Below, in pieces: positions 39,601 to 48,400 of a DNA stretch of 64,000 nt. This DNA comes from Lepisosteus oculatus (lineage: Eukaryota > Chordata > Actinopteri > Semionotiformes > Lepisosteidae). Below the pieces are notes generated by a model. It was not told the origin of the DNA, did no database searches, and was given only the letters and a program-made list of their open reading frames with translations. The position numbers were made by a program, and so were the translations under genes. The stretch is from positions 39,436,979-39,500,978 of the forward strand of contig NC_090704.1 in NCBI RefSeq assembly GCF_040954835.1. Reading direction: 5' to 3'. Each line of letters opens with the position of its first letter. Positions within the stretch are counted from its first letter, which is position 1.

Positions 39601-42054
39601 CACCTTGGCTCTTGTCTTTCAACAAGCAGTTTTTTCTTCAATAAATCAGTTAATTTGAAAGTATATGATTTGATGCAGTATGACTTGCATTTTGTTATTG
39701 CATCAAATGTGACTATATTTTCGTTATTTTACATTGACTTACAGTACTTCCGTTTTAGCAACAATGGCACAATGGTTAGCATTGCTGCTTTGCAGAACTG
39801 GGTCCCTGGGTTTCTGGACCTGGGAAGCTGTCTGTATGGCGTTTGTTCTCTTCTTGTTCACTTGGGTTTCCTCTGGGCACTCTGGTTTCCTCCCACAGTC
39901 CTAAGACTGTGTCCCATCCAGGGTGTATTCCCCAGCCTTGTGCCCGTTGCTTGCTGGGATAGACTCCAGGTTGCTCAAACCCTGAATTGGATGAAGTCAT
40001 TAGAGAATGGATGGATACCTCCCTTTTAAAATTTGATTGGCTGTCATTTCGTCTTCACTACAGACTTTAGCAGTCTAGAACAATTTGACGAATTCCCTCC
40101 AGTTACAGGGTGTTTTTAGATTATTAATCAACAAACTGACATTGTAAATGATTTTACATTACTTGTCTATTGTCATTCAACTGTTGAAAGCAAGTGCATA
40201 AACTTTTCACATTTGAAAGGACCTTAAATGCCAATTGAACAGGATCGGAGTTTGTGATCAATATCACCTGTAAACTGTGCTTGAGGTATTGAGGCAAAGC
40301 ATTCAGTAGCCATGATGGTAAGTGAAAATAGGCACACCATGTTTCTTAATTAGCGGGCATCTTGTTTTTAACGGAAGACAGTCGGACAACAGCAAGTTTA
40401 AAGGAAAGTCACATGGCAAGACACTGGAGAATGTGGGACACTTGTTGTGACTAATCTAACCCCTATTCCTTCATATTCTGAATTGGTGATCTTGTGAAAA
40501 GCTTTTGCTTTTCTGTGGATTTGAACAGTGTTTTTCAAATCCACAGCTCCAAGTGAGATTTACAAGTTTGCATGACATCTAAACTGTGTGCATGTCTGAA
40601 AGCACAGCTATAACTCCGTATTATTTTTTTTCTAGATGGAAGAATTTTTGCAATTCCTTTCCCCCTTTATAGGTGATCCATGGAATGGAGGGTATTTGCT
40701 GGATTGGCTTCCCATCTCCCATTCTTTTGTCTGGGAGATCAGCTGCTATCTTAAAATGTCTTTAGTATTTTGTGTTCACAGCCTCAGCTAGTACAGGTTC
40801 TTTAGCAGCAGTTTTCTATATTAATGTCTCGGTACATATGTTAAAAAATTAAAAATGAGGTGTCTTGTTTTATGAAATTTTTCTCTAATTCTGAACAGCC
40901 GTTTTTGCCCTTTGTCATAGTTGTTCTTTAAGTGTTTAAAATGTAACAGAAGACATGATCAGATGACTTACGCATGAAATGAGTTTTGATTACTTTTTTC
41001 TTCCCTGAATGTTCCAAATGATTTGCTTGGAATTAATCAAACTTTTGAAGTTTTTGATTTTCATTCCTGAAGTGTGGGAGCTCCCTGAACTTGCTCTGCT
41101 GTTCCTTTACCTCCTTCTCCCTGCTCCTGCATGCCTCCTTTTTCACCAGACACTGAGCGGGCATACTGCATTCATGTACCAGTAGCTTCACTGCCTTTTT
41201 TGTTGAAAGTTTTAATTGGGTCAAAAATAAGCGAATATTGAGTAATATGCGAAGAAGCACAATTGTTCCACATCAGCTAGGTTGAACTAAATTGCAAGCA
41301 ATGCTGCTTGTGTTCAACGTGGGGTTTTTAAACTTGGTAAAGTTTGCTTACCATTGCAGCACCAAGGAGGTCTCATTCTGTTATAGATGAAGAGTAGGAA
41401 GATGAAAAGGCCTACCCTGGGTTTGAGCAGATATTTTCTTCTATCAGTTAATGAAGACATTGATATTCTATTGTCTCTGTTCTCTCTAAGCAAGCATTGC
41501 ATTTGTCTTGAATTTGTCTAAAGGCGCATGTCTCATTTTATGGCCAATACTTGTAACTTACATGTTTTAGAACTATTTAGAAATATAATTATTTTATTAG
41601 ACTAGTATAATGCAAAGTATTAGAATTTTGTGATAACATGAAAGACAAAATGAAGTAACAGCATTACTCTTCTCATGTCGATGATGTTCTCTTGAAGCGC
41701 CACCCAGCATTTTTCCTACTTTATTTGATCTGCCTACCAAGCCATTTGTAATCGCATGTGTTTTATTTAAATGCAAAATCAAATCATTTATCGGAGGAGT
41801 TTTTACTAAGTGTATACCTTTCAGATCAGAGGTAGAACTGAAATATATGAATATCCATTTTTTCTTTTTCCATCCATAAACTGTAGTACAGGGACATTGA
41901 CGAATATGACATGAGCTGTGTGCCAAATGTTTTTGTTAAAGCCCCTGTATCCAGAGAATATTGTATAGTAAACCTTCTACAAATCTGTCTCCCTCACATA
42001 CAGATCCTGTCTCGTGTGACCCCCAGTGGTCTCCAGTCTGCTGTACCTCGATGA
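11135..42054 (+). CDS. CSNK1D: CSNK1D, casein kinase 1 delta (whole gene, spliced)
   Basis: This gene encodes the Ser/Thr kinase CK1delta, which phosphorylates PER proteins in the circadian clock and many other nuclear, cytosolic and centrosomal targets. Coding exons are 11135-11210, 27036-27146, 30420-30568, 30878-31106, 32321-32491, 32586-32734, 32984-33152 and 34544-34683. They are followed by either 42004-42054 (414 aa form) or cassette exon 37388-37455 (408 aa form). All junctions are GT-AG and the frame is continuous. Visible kinase landmarks are the glycine loop at residues 15-26 ([12 protein letters not shown]), K38, HRDVKPDN with D128, DFG with D149, R178 and K224. The tail, about 296 onward, is the Ser/Thr-rich autoinhibitory region. 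Human CK1delta is 415/409 aa; one residue is missing in the linker near GIPSASG. Tail residues ([31 protein letters not shown]) fit delta, not epsilon. SLC16A3 lies downstream in convergent orientation. Confidence 0.97.
17290..17390 (+). mobile_element. 5S-rRNA-derived repeat (SINE3-like head)
   Basis: CAGCTAAGCAGG matches the 5S rRNA internal promoter exactly. CTGGGGGTCAGGATGGGATTTGAC follows at the spacing of 5S CTGGTTAGTACTTGGATGGGAGAC. This is the hallmark of 5S-derived SINEs. The downstream body may extend to about 17560 but I cannot bound it. It lies in CSNK1D intron 1 and explains a chance open frame there. Confidence 0.55.
23000..23370 (-). mobile_element. CR1/L2-like LINE 3'-end remnant (copy 1)
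   Basis: Read on the minus strand, the segment near 23235-23295 translates to [14 protein letters not shown], the conserved stretch near the C-terminus of CR1/L2-type reverse transcriptase polyproteins (R-R-L-x-G-D-L-I-x-x-F/Y-K-I-L). The flanks also look like the usual end of such elements. It is degenerate, with no intact reading frame. Confidence 0.65.
27036..27146 (+). CDS. CSNK1D: CSNK1D coding exon 2
   Basis: This 111-nt exon encodes residues 26-62 plus one base. It includes VAIKLE with the ATP-anchoring K38, and T44 and H46, positions mutated in human familial advanced sleep phase. [11 protein letters not shown] is the delta form; epsilon has ESKFYK. It is preceded by a pyrimidine-rich TTCTCTTTCCTTTAG acceptor and followed by GTGAGT. 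Residues 30-31 are SV instead of human AA, a tolerated loop difference. Confidence 0.97.
27147..30419 (+). other. CSNK1D: CSNK1D intron 2 (3.3 kb)
   Basis: Intron between GTGAGT and TTGTACAG. It is AT-rich, with no recognisable gene, RNA or clear transposable element. Open frames around 28657-29462 overlap on both strands and look accidental. Confidence 0.85.
30420..30568 (+). CDS. CSNK1D: CSNK1D coding exon 3
   Basis: This 149-nt exon encodes V63 to M112 ([20 protein letters not shown] through [10 protein letters not shown]). It forms the hinge and the start of the C-lobe. The acceptor is TTGTACAG before 30420 and the donor is GTAAGG at 30569. IPTIKWCG mixes the delta T with an epsilon-like K; the rest of the protein still makes it delta. 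Confidence 0.97.
30878..31106 (+). CDS. CSNK1D: CSNK1D coding exon 4 (catalytic core)
   Basis: This 229-nt exon encodes residues 113-188 plus one base. It carries the catalytic loop HRDVKPDN (D128), the DFG metal-binding motif (D149) and the CK1 activation segment [14 protein letters not shown]178, the site of the hamster tau mutation and part of the anion-binding pocket, is present. The acceptor is TTATTTCAG and the donor is GTACGA at 31107. CpG content is higher than in the flanking introns. Confidence 0.98.
31107..32320 (+). other. CSNK1D: CSNK1D intron 4 (1.2 kb)
   Basis: T-rich intron between GTACGA and CATCCCACAG. I see no gene or recognisable repeat in it. Confidence 0.85.
32321..32491 (+). 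CDS. CSNK1D: CSNK1D coding exon 5
   Basis: This 171-nt exon encodes residues 189-245 plus one base, from [18 protein letters not shown] to VLCKGYP. It includes the TKRQKYE segment (220-226) with anion-binding K224, also the nuclear-localisation-like motif of the family. The acceptor is CATCCCACAG. The donor is GTATGT at 32492, which opens a very short 94-nt intron. Confidence 0.97.
32586..32734 (+). CDS. CSNK1D: CSNK1D coding exon 6
   Basis: This 149-nt exon encodes residues 246-295, [20 protein letters not shown] through FDWNMLKF, closing the kinase C-lobe. EFATYL is the delta state; human epsilon has EFSTYL. It ends in phase 0 before GTAAGT at 32735. Confidence 0.97.
32984..33152 (+). CDS. 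CSNK1D: CSNK1D coding exon 7 (regulatory tail, part 1)
   Basis: This 169-nt exon encodes residues 296-351 plus one base. It starts [20 protein letters not shown] and runs to [11 protein letters not shown]. The region is basic and then Ser/Thr/Pro-rich, the autophosphorylated inhibitory tail of CK1delta. Human has one extra residue in the RGLPSTASG stretch (here RGIPSASG), explaining the one-residue length difference. The donor is GTATGC at 33153. Confidence 0.96.
33653..33900 (+). repeat. Dispersed repeat, copy A (internally deleted)
   Basis: It starts AAGATAACTTTTTAAG, then CATATACAATTT and ACCCCAGCTTGCTCTCCATG, GAAGCTTGGGGTCAGAGCGC and AGGCGCAGATCCT. It matches 45776-46046 over most of its length in the same orientation. 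It lacks about 40 bases present in copy B. It resembles a widespread fish interspersed repeat but I cannot name the family. Confidence 0.75.
34018..34060. repeat. Perfect inverted repeat, 19-bp arms, 5-nt loop
   Basis: The left arm TGCTGATTAATCTAGACCA (34018-34036) is the exact reverse complement of 34042-34060, around the loop AATAC. It lies in CSNK1D intron 7, so the pre-mRNA could fold it. Confidence 0.95.
34544..34683 (+). CDS. CSNK1D: CSNK1D coding exon 8 (regulatory tail, part 2)
   Basis: This 140-nt exon encodes residues 352-398, [20 protein letters not shown] to [13 protein letters not shown]369 in RKVSMR corresponds to human S370, a regulatory site phosphorylated by PKA and other kinases. 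It is joined at phase 0 to one of two alternative ends. If the donor GTACGA at 34684 is not used, translation would add [11 protein letters not shown] and stop at 34719. Confidence 0.96.
36301..36331. repeat. Perfect 31-bp palindrome (15-bp arms, 1-nt centre)
   Basis: The arm TTAAATCACCTCATT (36301-36315) pairs perfectly with 36317-36331 around a single T. It lies in the CSNK1D 3' intron region, about 1 kb before the cassette exon. Confidence 0.95.
37388..37455 (+). CDS. CSNK1D: CSNK1D alternative cassette exon 9 (delta-2 C-terminus)
   Basis: The acceptor CCCCCCACCTCAG precedes AAT AGC ATT CCC TTC GAT CAC CAC GGC AAG TAG, giving the tail [10 protein letters not shown], with the stop at 37418-37420. 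A donor GTGAGT follows at 37456, so the exon is 68 nt with 33 nt coding. Human CK1delta isoform 2 ends NSIPFEHHGK, encoded by a similar cassette exon. The PFDH core also resembles the end of CK1epsilon. Including it replaces the delta-1 tail and makes a 408-aa protein. The exon was found by homology because it is too short to show as an open frame. Confidence 0.93.
39762..40018 (+). mobile_element. Fish-type tRNA-related SINE
   Basis: It begins with a tRNA-like CACAATGGTTAGCATTGCTG head. It continues with the very common fish repeat motifs GGTTTCCTCTGGGCACTCTG, TTTCCTCCCACAGTCC and CATCCAGGGTGTATTCCCC. It ends ACCCTGAATTGGATGAAG...GAATGGATGGAT, the usual short GGAT-type tail. The middle, normally after CAGTCC, is shortened. 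It lies sense in the CSNK1D 3' intron region and is not coding. Confidence 0.75.
40513..40546. repeat. Perfect inverted repeat, 13-bp arms, 8-nt loop
   Basis: CTGTGGATTTGAA (40513-40525) pairs with TTCAAATCCACAG (40534-40546). It lies between the cassette and terminal exons of CSNK1D. Confidence 0.9.
42004..42054 (+). CDS. CSNK1D: CSNK1D terminal coding exon 10 (delta-1 C-terminus)
   Basis: After a CCCTCACATACAG acceptor the frame reads [16 protein letters not shown] and stops at TGA 42052-42054. Human CK1delta isoform 1 ends IPGRVASSGLQSVVHR, so the SGLQS core is kept while the flanks differ. It gives the 414-aa form. The 3'UTR continues downstream and would be shared by the cassette-exon form. 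Confidence 0.94.
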   Translation: MLSRVTPSGLQSAVPR

Positions 42055-44465
42055 AAGAAAACACCGCGCCATGGAGGGCTGATAATGCATGGCTGATCTG
42101 TAACTAATACTATTCCAACAACTTCACTTCCGCAACTACCGAAAACTCAGTCCCAAACAGCAGATTCTTTTTCAATTTTAAAAGGAAAAAAAAAACATTT
42201 AAATGCCTTTCAGAAAGTAACATACTCTCTCGGAAGATCACCAACAGGAGACGGACCTTTCTGCGCCGTCGTTGCCTTTGCCACTCTGGCATACCAAGAA
42301 GAGCTGCCCGCAGTCTGCAGCTGACCGCTGCCATGGCCTTCGAGAGACGCTTCACTGAGCAGACCGACCACACGGAATAAAGTATAATCGCCATTTCTCT
42401 TCTCCCTCCACTGTTGGCCGAATAATTTTACTATCCTACTGTATGATGATAGACATTAATTCACTTTTTTTATATTAAAGCTAAAGTCAACAGGCTCCGG
42501 TCTGTTTAGATGCGTAGTGTCGGTGTACTGCTTTTGTCTGTGATTTACACGAGGAAAAAAAAAAGGAATTAGAAAAAGCATTCATACTTCAAGAAAAGAC
42601 TTGAAATTCCTTCTAAGATCCGTAAAGGTTTCATGTGAATTTCTAACTGATTTTATTTTGTCATTTTTATTTTTTAGTTTTTATGAAGGCCCCTTTCTGT
42701 TTCTTCAAAGTTGATTGTAAGTAACTTCCCAAGTTTTAGCACTGGTGACCACTACTGTGCAGTCGTCTAGGTTGTCTGGGAGGACTGTTTGTCAGATTGT
42801 ACGCATTAACAAGTGAAAGATCTGTATGAAAATGCAGAAGAAATCAAAATCTAAAGGGGTTTTTGGTGTTTTTTCTTACATATTTTAATATTAGAAATCT
42901 TCTAGGGTTATTTTTGTTTATCTGAGAGACTTCCACATCAACACCATCTTGGTCAATTGACTGTTGCTGTATAATATATTGCATTCCCTTATTTTTTATT
43001 TCAAAGCTGTGAAATACCTGTACAATAGAAATGTAAATGTTTTCCATTGGTTGTCTGGTGATTCTTACTCAGTTATTCAGTCCTACTGTTTATCAGGCCT
43101 CACTTAGAAATGTACGGCTAGGTGGCACCTGATATTGCTTGAATGGCTTTAGTGCTTGTGCCTCCACAACCAGCAGTCCTGATGTACTTATTTTGCCAAG
43201 TCACTTCAAAGAAAGTCTTTCTTTGTGTTTATTTAGATCTCTTTTTGTTGTTCATTTAATAAAGGACCCTTGCTTTTCAAGTCCATCTTTTCAGTGGAAT
43301 GAAGGCCACTAAAAACTGTTCCTGTAATCCCAGTTAACACCTGTTTTATGAAATTAGACTAACTTGTACCATAACCATCTAATTGGGTAGAAGGTTAGTG
43401 TTCAAATTCACTTGTACTTGATAACTGTTTCCAAAAGAATCGCTCTTCTGAGAAGCACTGGTGCTACACTTGTGGACTTATATCTCCTCTTGATTTAGGT
43501 AATGCTTGATGGGAATTATTTTTATATGCATCTGCTCTCCATACCAGCGTTCAGCTGTCAAATAGTTGTTTTCCGTTGAGAATGGAATAGAGGAGAGGAT
43601 AGGTTGGCTTCTTTTCACATTAGACTGTTAAAACTTTAGCCAAGGAATGTAATTTTAAATGCCATGAAAGTAAATATCTGATATCATTCAACAAAGGTAT
43701 TGTCGGGATTTCTCCCTTTGTGGTACACAGGTATGACACTTAACTGCTGGTGTGAACAGAAGCAAGCAAGAGGGAAAACCTCTGAATGAAGCTTTGTGTT
43801 CATCTAGTATGTCTGCATTAGGAAGTTTACCTTCCAAAATGATTTGCTTGCAGTTTGTTCATCTTCAATACGATAACCTAACTCTTGTGCAATGTAATGA
43901 ATGAATACAAGACTTGATAAAGTGCCATTTTGGCACAAACTTGAAATCGTTTTTAAGTGTAAAGGTTTAGAAAAGGTAGCCTGTCATGGGATGCAAGTGT
44001 TTCCAAATCGGCATTGGTGAGGTTCAGGATTGAGGCGCATGCACTAAAGCTTCGGATCTTTTTTTCTTCAGTGAACGAGTTCCAGCTTTAAAAGTGCTGC
44101 AGGGGACAGAAGCTTCTGGTTCGGGGCATTCTACTTTTAACATGGCTTCTGTATAATATGTCATCAATGTGACAACTCTGGCTGGTGGAGGCAGCCCTTG
44201 CTTTTGCCCTTTCAATTTTCCCCTGCCTTCTACCTTCCACTGTTTCCCCAGTTTGAAAGCTTTTAAGGCCATAGTGTCCGTGTCTTTTCCAGTCTCTGTC
44301 CCTTTACTGCTGGCTGTACTCCTTTCAACTCCTCCATACATGGACTCTGCTGTATCCTGTGTAATGGTATTCTACTAGCCCTGTAAAACTATTTTTTTTG
44401 TTTGTATTGCCACTGCATTTGTGTACTTTAAAATTGTGTAAATAAATTAATAATTACTTGTTCTG
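42055..44465 (+). other. CSNK1D: CSNK1D 3'UTR (probable extent)
   Basis: This follows the delta-1 stop codon with no further splice evidence. The first 500 bases are CpG-richer than the introns. Candidate poly(A) signals AATAAA occur at 42376, 43258 and 44441. The distal one gives a UTR of about 2.4 kb, in the size range I expect for this gene. The extent is inferred, not shown. Confidence 0.5.
44441..44446 (+). terminator. Candidate distal poly(A) signal of CSNK1D
   Basis: AATAAA lies in an AT-rich context and is followed within 25-40 bases by a T/GT-rich stretch (CTTGTTCTGTTGACTCGTTTT), as in a cleavage site. Alternative AATAAA at 42376 and 43258 could give shorter transcripts. Confidence 0.45.
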
Positions 44466-44869
44466 TTGACTCGTTTTATCAGCAATCCACCTGCACTAAT
44501 GCTTGCATCTAGGACAGTTCCAAAACAGCCACAATTTCAGTTTTTAATGCTTAAGAAACTGCAAAAATCTGTCAAATGTCAATACCTCCCAACTCTTTTT
44601 AGGTCACAGATTACATTTTCTAGTGGGTTAGTATCCAGCGTTTTGAATGAAAACACTTTGGTCCTTCTATACTCCAGACTAGTAAAACTATGTAATGAGA
44701 GTACTGGAAGAGTTTTAATAATTTATAAAGCACCAGTCACACTAAATGGTTATAAAGGAAAAAAGTAAAAGTTAAATGAGAGCATACAGATAGCCCTAGT
44801 AAAAACATGAGCATTGAGTTTTGATTTGTAGAAAATGTATTTTGTAGAGTCCCGAGTTGTATTCCATAA

Positions 44870-45345
44870 CGGAGAAGCAGCAACAGTAAACGCGTAGTCA
44901 CCAAAAGTCCAAGATTTAGTCCAATGTACAGTGAACAAAGGACCGGCCTCAACTGATCGGATAAAATACAAGTAAAGTGTACACTGTAATTTACATCACG
45001 AAATATCTAGGCTGGCGCAACGCCATATTCTGCGATTCAGAACGAGGCAGAACTCGGAGAGGTGCAGTGGCTTTCTTGTAAACACACAGGTTTGGGAATA
45101 CATCTCTAAATCCAATAGAAATAGTTCTGAACTTAGACGATTTTGCCCAGTCTTGTAAACGCTGCATGCAAATCACGTCGGAACATTTTTGCGGTGAAAT
45201 GTCTGCTGCACAATCTGTCCTTATTCGCTCGTACATCGCTTTACATTAGTCATTATCATCATGTCGCAATTCGTGGGAACTCTCGCCCTTGCCTGTGCTG
45301 AAACCAGGGGTTTGCGACAACATGGCGATTTACAGAACTTTAACA
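44870..45345. promoter_or_regulatory. Orphan CpG-rich patch between CSNK1D and SLC16A3
   Basis: Over twenty CpGs fall in under 500 bases (examples: GGCGCAACGCC near 45014, CACGTCGG near 45175, TTCGCTCGTACATCGC near 45224, GTCGCAATTCG near 45264), while the flanks have almost none. There is a + strand ATG in AACATGGCGAT (45323). A minus-strand frame of 81 codons (45236-44991) also overlaps. Neither resembles a known protein. It could be a promoter of an unannotated transcript. Confidence 0.4.
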
Positions 45346-45775
45346 AAGTTTAGAATTTTGCGCTTAATTCGAAATTGTGTATATATAATATATACACCGT
45401 TAATGTATTGTTTCCTAGATTTTATAACTAACCTGAGAAATTGTGACTGCGGTTTCCCTTGTTAAATTGTTAGACTGTTAAATTCCATGATTTGGTTAAA
45501 ATGGTGCTACTTTTTTCATTTTAGCCAGCAGGTGTCGCTGTTGATCAATGTTTGCAATATTTGTCACAAAGGTGGAACTTCTTGAAAATGAAGTTGCCAT
45601 CTTCAATTACTAAAAGTATTTGCAATTTAAAATTGATTCCAATTAAGTATTTTTTTGCATTGAAAAGCTGCCAGAGTTGAAGCCAAGGTTTAGTGGCTTC
45701 TCTGTCAAAACATCATGGCTGTTCCTATGACCTTTCAAAAGGCATGTCTCAAATGAAAATTATCACAAATCTATA

Positions 45776-46046
45776 TAAGATCACTTTATTGGCCATATAC
45801 AATTTATTGTATTAGGAATTTCTTTGCATACCCCAGCTTGCTCTCCATGAGACACACGGGGGAGTGAGAAGCTTGGGGTCAGAGCGCAGGGTCAGCCATT
45901 TATACAGCACCCCTGGAGCAGTTGGGGTGAAGGGCCTTGCTCAGGGGACCAATGGAGTAGGATTCCTCTGCCGGCCATGAGATTTGAAACGGCAATCTGC
46001 CAGCCAAAGGCGCAGATCCTTCGCCACAATGCCACCACTCTGCCCT
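45776..46046 (+). repeat. Dispersed repeat, copy B (fuller copy)
   Basis: This is the same family as 33653-33900. It begins AAGATCACTTTATTGGCC and shares GGGGTCAGAGCGCAGGGTCA. It keeps the segment TTGCTCAGGGGACCAATGGA to TCTGCCGGCC that copy A lost, and ends near CCACCACTCTGCCC. It is noncoding and intergenic. Confidence 0.75.
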
Positions 46047-47289
46047 TTGATGTTATCAAAGCAAAAAAAAAAATACAGAACTTTAAGCGGTGATTTTGAT
46101 TGCTTCTGACTAATATTTGGATTGACACATTTTCAGTCAGATGATTTCAGATGGTTTCTGATAGATTCCAGACAAATTGGGGTTCAGCCTGAGCTAAGGG
46201 TTAGGGTTACCTTTCCCCAAAACCTTAAACGTTTCAACACATCATGGCTGTGTTCTAGGTTGCAATTGTAATGTAAGAATTGTAATGTTTTGCCTTTTCT
46301 TTAATTTTTTTTGGCAATTTTCTATTCATGTTGCATTTTGTAACATTAATTGCAGCATAAAATGGTCTGAAATCAAGCGGTTGAAAAACATTCATCATTC
46401 TAACCTCTCCTATTTTTTTTTGCATAAACCAACATTATTTTAATTCTAACCTTTACTCAGTCTAAAATTCTAAAACATGCTAAACCATACGTTTAAAGCA
46501 GGATTTGACTGGGATTCATATTTAGACTAATCGAAGCACATTTTCGACTCAGGTGAGTAAAAGGTTTCATGTAGATATGCCTGAAAATTGGAGGTTAAGC
46601 ATGATTCAAGGTTAGCTTTCCAGCAAAATGTAGATATTGAACTAATTGTATTTCATTCTATATTTAATGTAATCCTTACTTAATCCCAATATGAAAAATG
46701 CAGTTGCTTGCTGTTATCTTCATTTTTTTAAATGGCTCCAAACACCTTCCCTTCCCCCTCAAAATCCCAATTTGTGAGAGGATTTGTTGAAAATGATGTT
46801 TTTCCATTTCAAACAAGATCCAAGGATTGCTCAAGCGCTAAGTTTCTTGTTATGCAGGTTTGACATCTTCCTTTCAGTTGTAATTGTGGTTTATTTTGTT
46901 TTTGCAATGTTTTCTTCTCCTGGCCACTAGCCAGTCCCTGGGAGAAATTAGATTGCATCTTCTCTGGCTTCCTGTATGACCAGGCTGATTTATGACATGT
47001 TGGTGTGCAGCTGACTACAGGCTATACAGACCGTGTTTTAAACACTTTCATATAAACCAGAGAAATTTGTTCACATTGTCTTCAGTTTGCACTTTGTGGA
47101 CCACTTGTTTTTTAGTTTATGTATAAACAGACATACCGAGCAGTGATGTCATTGCTCAGCTTCACTGATCCAATTGGTCCTTCTCGCTGTGCCTTCTGTT
47201 AAATGTGCATGATAATGAACAGTAGAAAATATCACAGGGTATTCACCTCCCTGGGTTTTCAGAATATTTCAGCCTTTCTCATGTGTGTG

Positions 47290-47495
47290 TAAACAGGAGA
47301 ATAGATGTTAATAGGTGGACATTCAACCCATGTGGCATGTTTCATAGTAGCTTATTGATCCAAAGATCTCATCCTGCTTTGCTTAATAGAAACAAGCTTA
47401 TCTGCCTCAACTACTGTATGTGGCTGGGTAGTTTGTTCCATACTTCTACAGCCCCTTGCATTGAGACGTGCCTCATATTCCCAGTTTATTCATGA
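47290..47495 (-). mobile_element. CR1/L2-like LINE 3'-end remnant (copy 2)
   Basis: On the minus strand, ATGGAACAAACTACCCAGCC and GATGAGATCTTTGGATCAAT parallel GTGGAACTGGGCCATGTTG and GATGAGATCCTCAGCTCAAT of the + strand remnant at 62340-62700. This is the W-N-x-L-P-x-x-V-V region and end of a LINE polyprotein. It is degenerate. Confidence 0.55.
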
Positions 47496-48400
47496 TTTTA
47501 AATGTAAAACCACCTCGTTTTCTCTGTTGTAGGGGATGGCTTGATGCAAAATTGATTTTTCTGCGGATTGTGTGGTTGAGATTTCAGAACATTCTCTTTA
47601 GTTCATTTTTCTTTTATTGAGAGTGTTCATCTTTGGAAATGTGTAATTTACTGACTCATGGGACTGAATGAATAAAATAGTTTGCCTTCTTCTTAGTATC
47701 CTAGAATAAAATATCTGTGCATTTAGCCTGTTTATGTGGTTTGTGTATAAAAGCATGAGAAATGGTTGCCTTTGAAGTCCGTCTTCAATCACCACCTCTC
47801 ATCTACGTTTCATCACCATAGCGATAGGGAGGGCAGTGGTGCTCCATATTGATTACCATGCAGAGCTAGCGACATAACGGCTGTAATCAATCTAGCAAGG
47901 ACAGCTGGCAAGGGCATTTTAGCTATATACAACAGCTGTTTGGAGAGGTGGAAATCTTAAAAGGGCATGATGTTTATTCGATGTAATCTTTTTTTTCTTT
48001 ATATACTGTTCTTCTTAAAATCAAGGTGGGTAATCATCCTTACCTACTGAGCGTCAAATGTGTCGTATTTTTGTATAAGAATTTTGAATGCTGATTAAAT
48101 GTGTCTGGCGTTATTGTTTTCCTCATTGATCGTGAATGACAGTGATGTACGTGAGTGATTGTTGCATATGCATTAAATCACTTCACATGTGAGTGTTCAG
48201 TGGGCATGAGTGATGAGGTGACGTAACCTGTTGAATCCCAGCATAATTTCCAGGCTAACCCCATGCACTGCTTGCATATTTAAATGGAGCAATTGAACAG
48301 TTCAACCGATGTGTTGGGTTTTTTTCCACGGAGTTCAATACATGCAAAACAGAGTAAGGCAGAAGACAGAAGAGTGAATTTCCAGTGATCAGGGTTAGTT

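Larger units (their letters stand above)
34684..42003 (+). other. CSNK1D: CSNK1D alternatively spliced 3' intron region (7.3 kb)
   Basis: For the delta-1 form this is one 7.3-kb intron. For the delta-2 form it is split by cassette exon 37388-37455. Besides that exon it contains a 31-bp palindrome (36301-36331), a SINE (about 39762-40018) and a 13-bp hairpin (40513-40546). The rest is AT-rich with nothing recognisable; 36380-37000 is more complex but I cannot assign it. Confidence 0.85.

Noticed and set aside
39598..40029. 143-codon + strand open frame
   Set aside because: Most of it is the SINE at 39762-40018; not a gene.
11135..42054. Assignment of the kinase as CSNK1E
   Set aside because: NRYRLG, ESKIYK, EFATYL, the [12 protein letters not shown] tail and both C-termini match delta; epsilon differs at each.
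42110..42394. 94-codon minus-strand open frame with an Arg-rich segment
   Set aside because: Lies in the probable CSNK1D 3'UTR, antisense; no recognised family.
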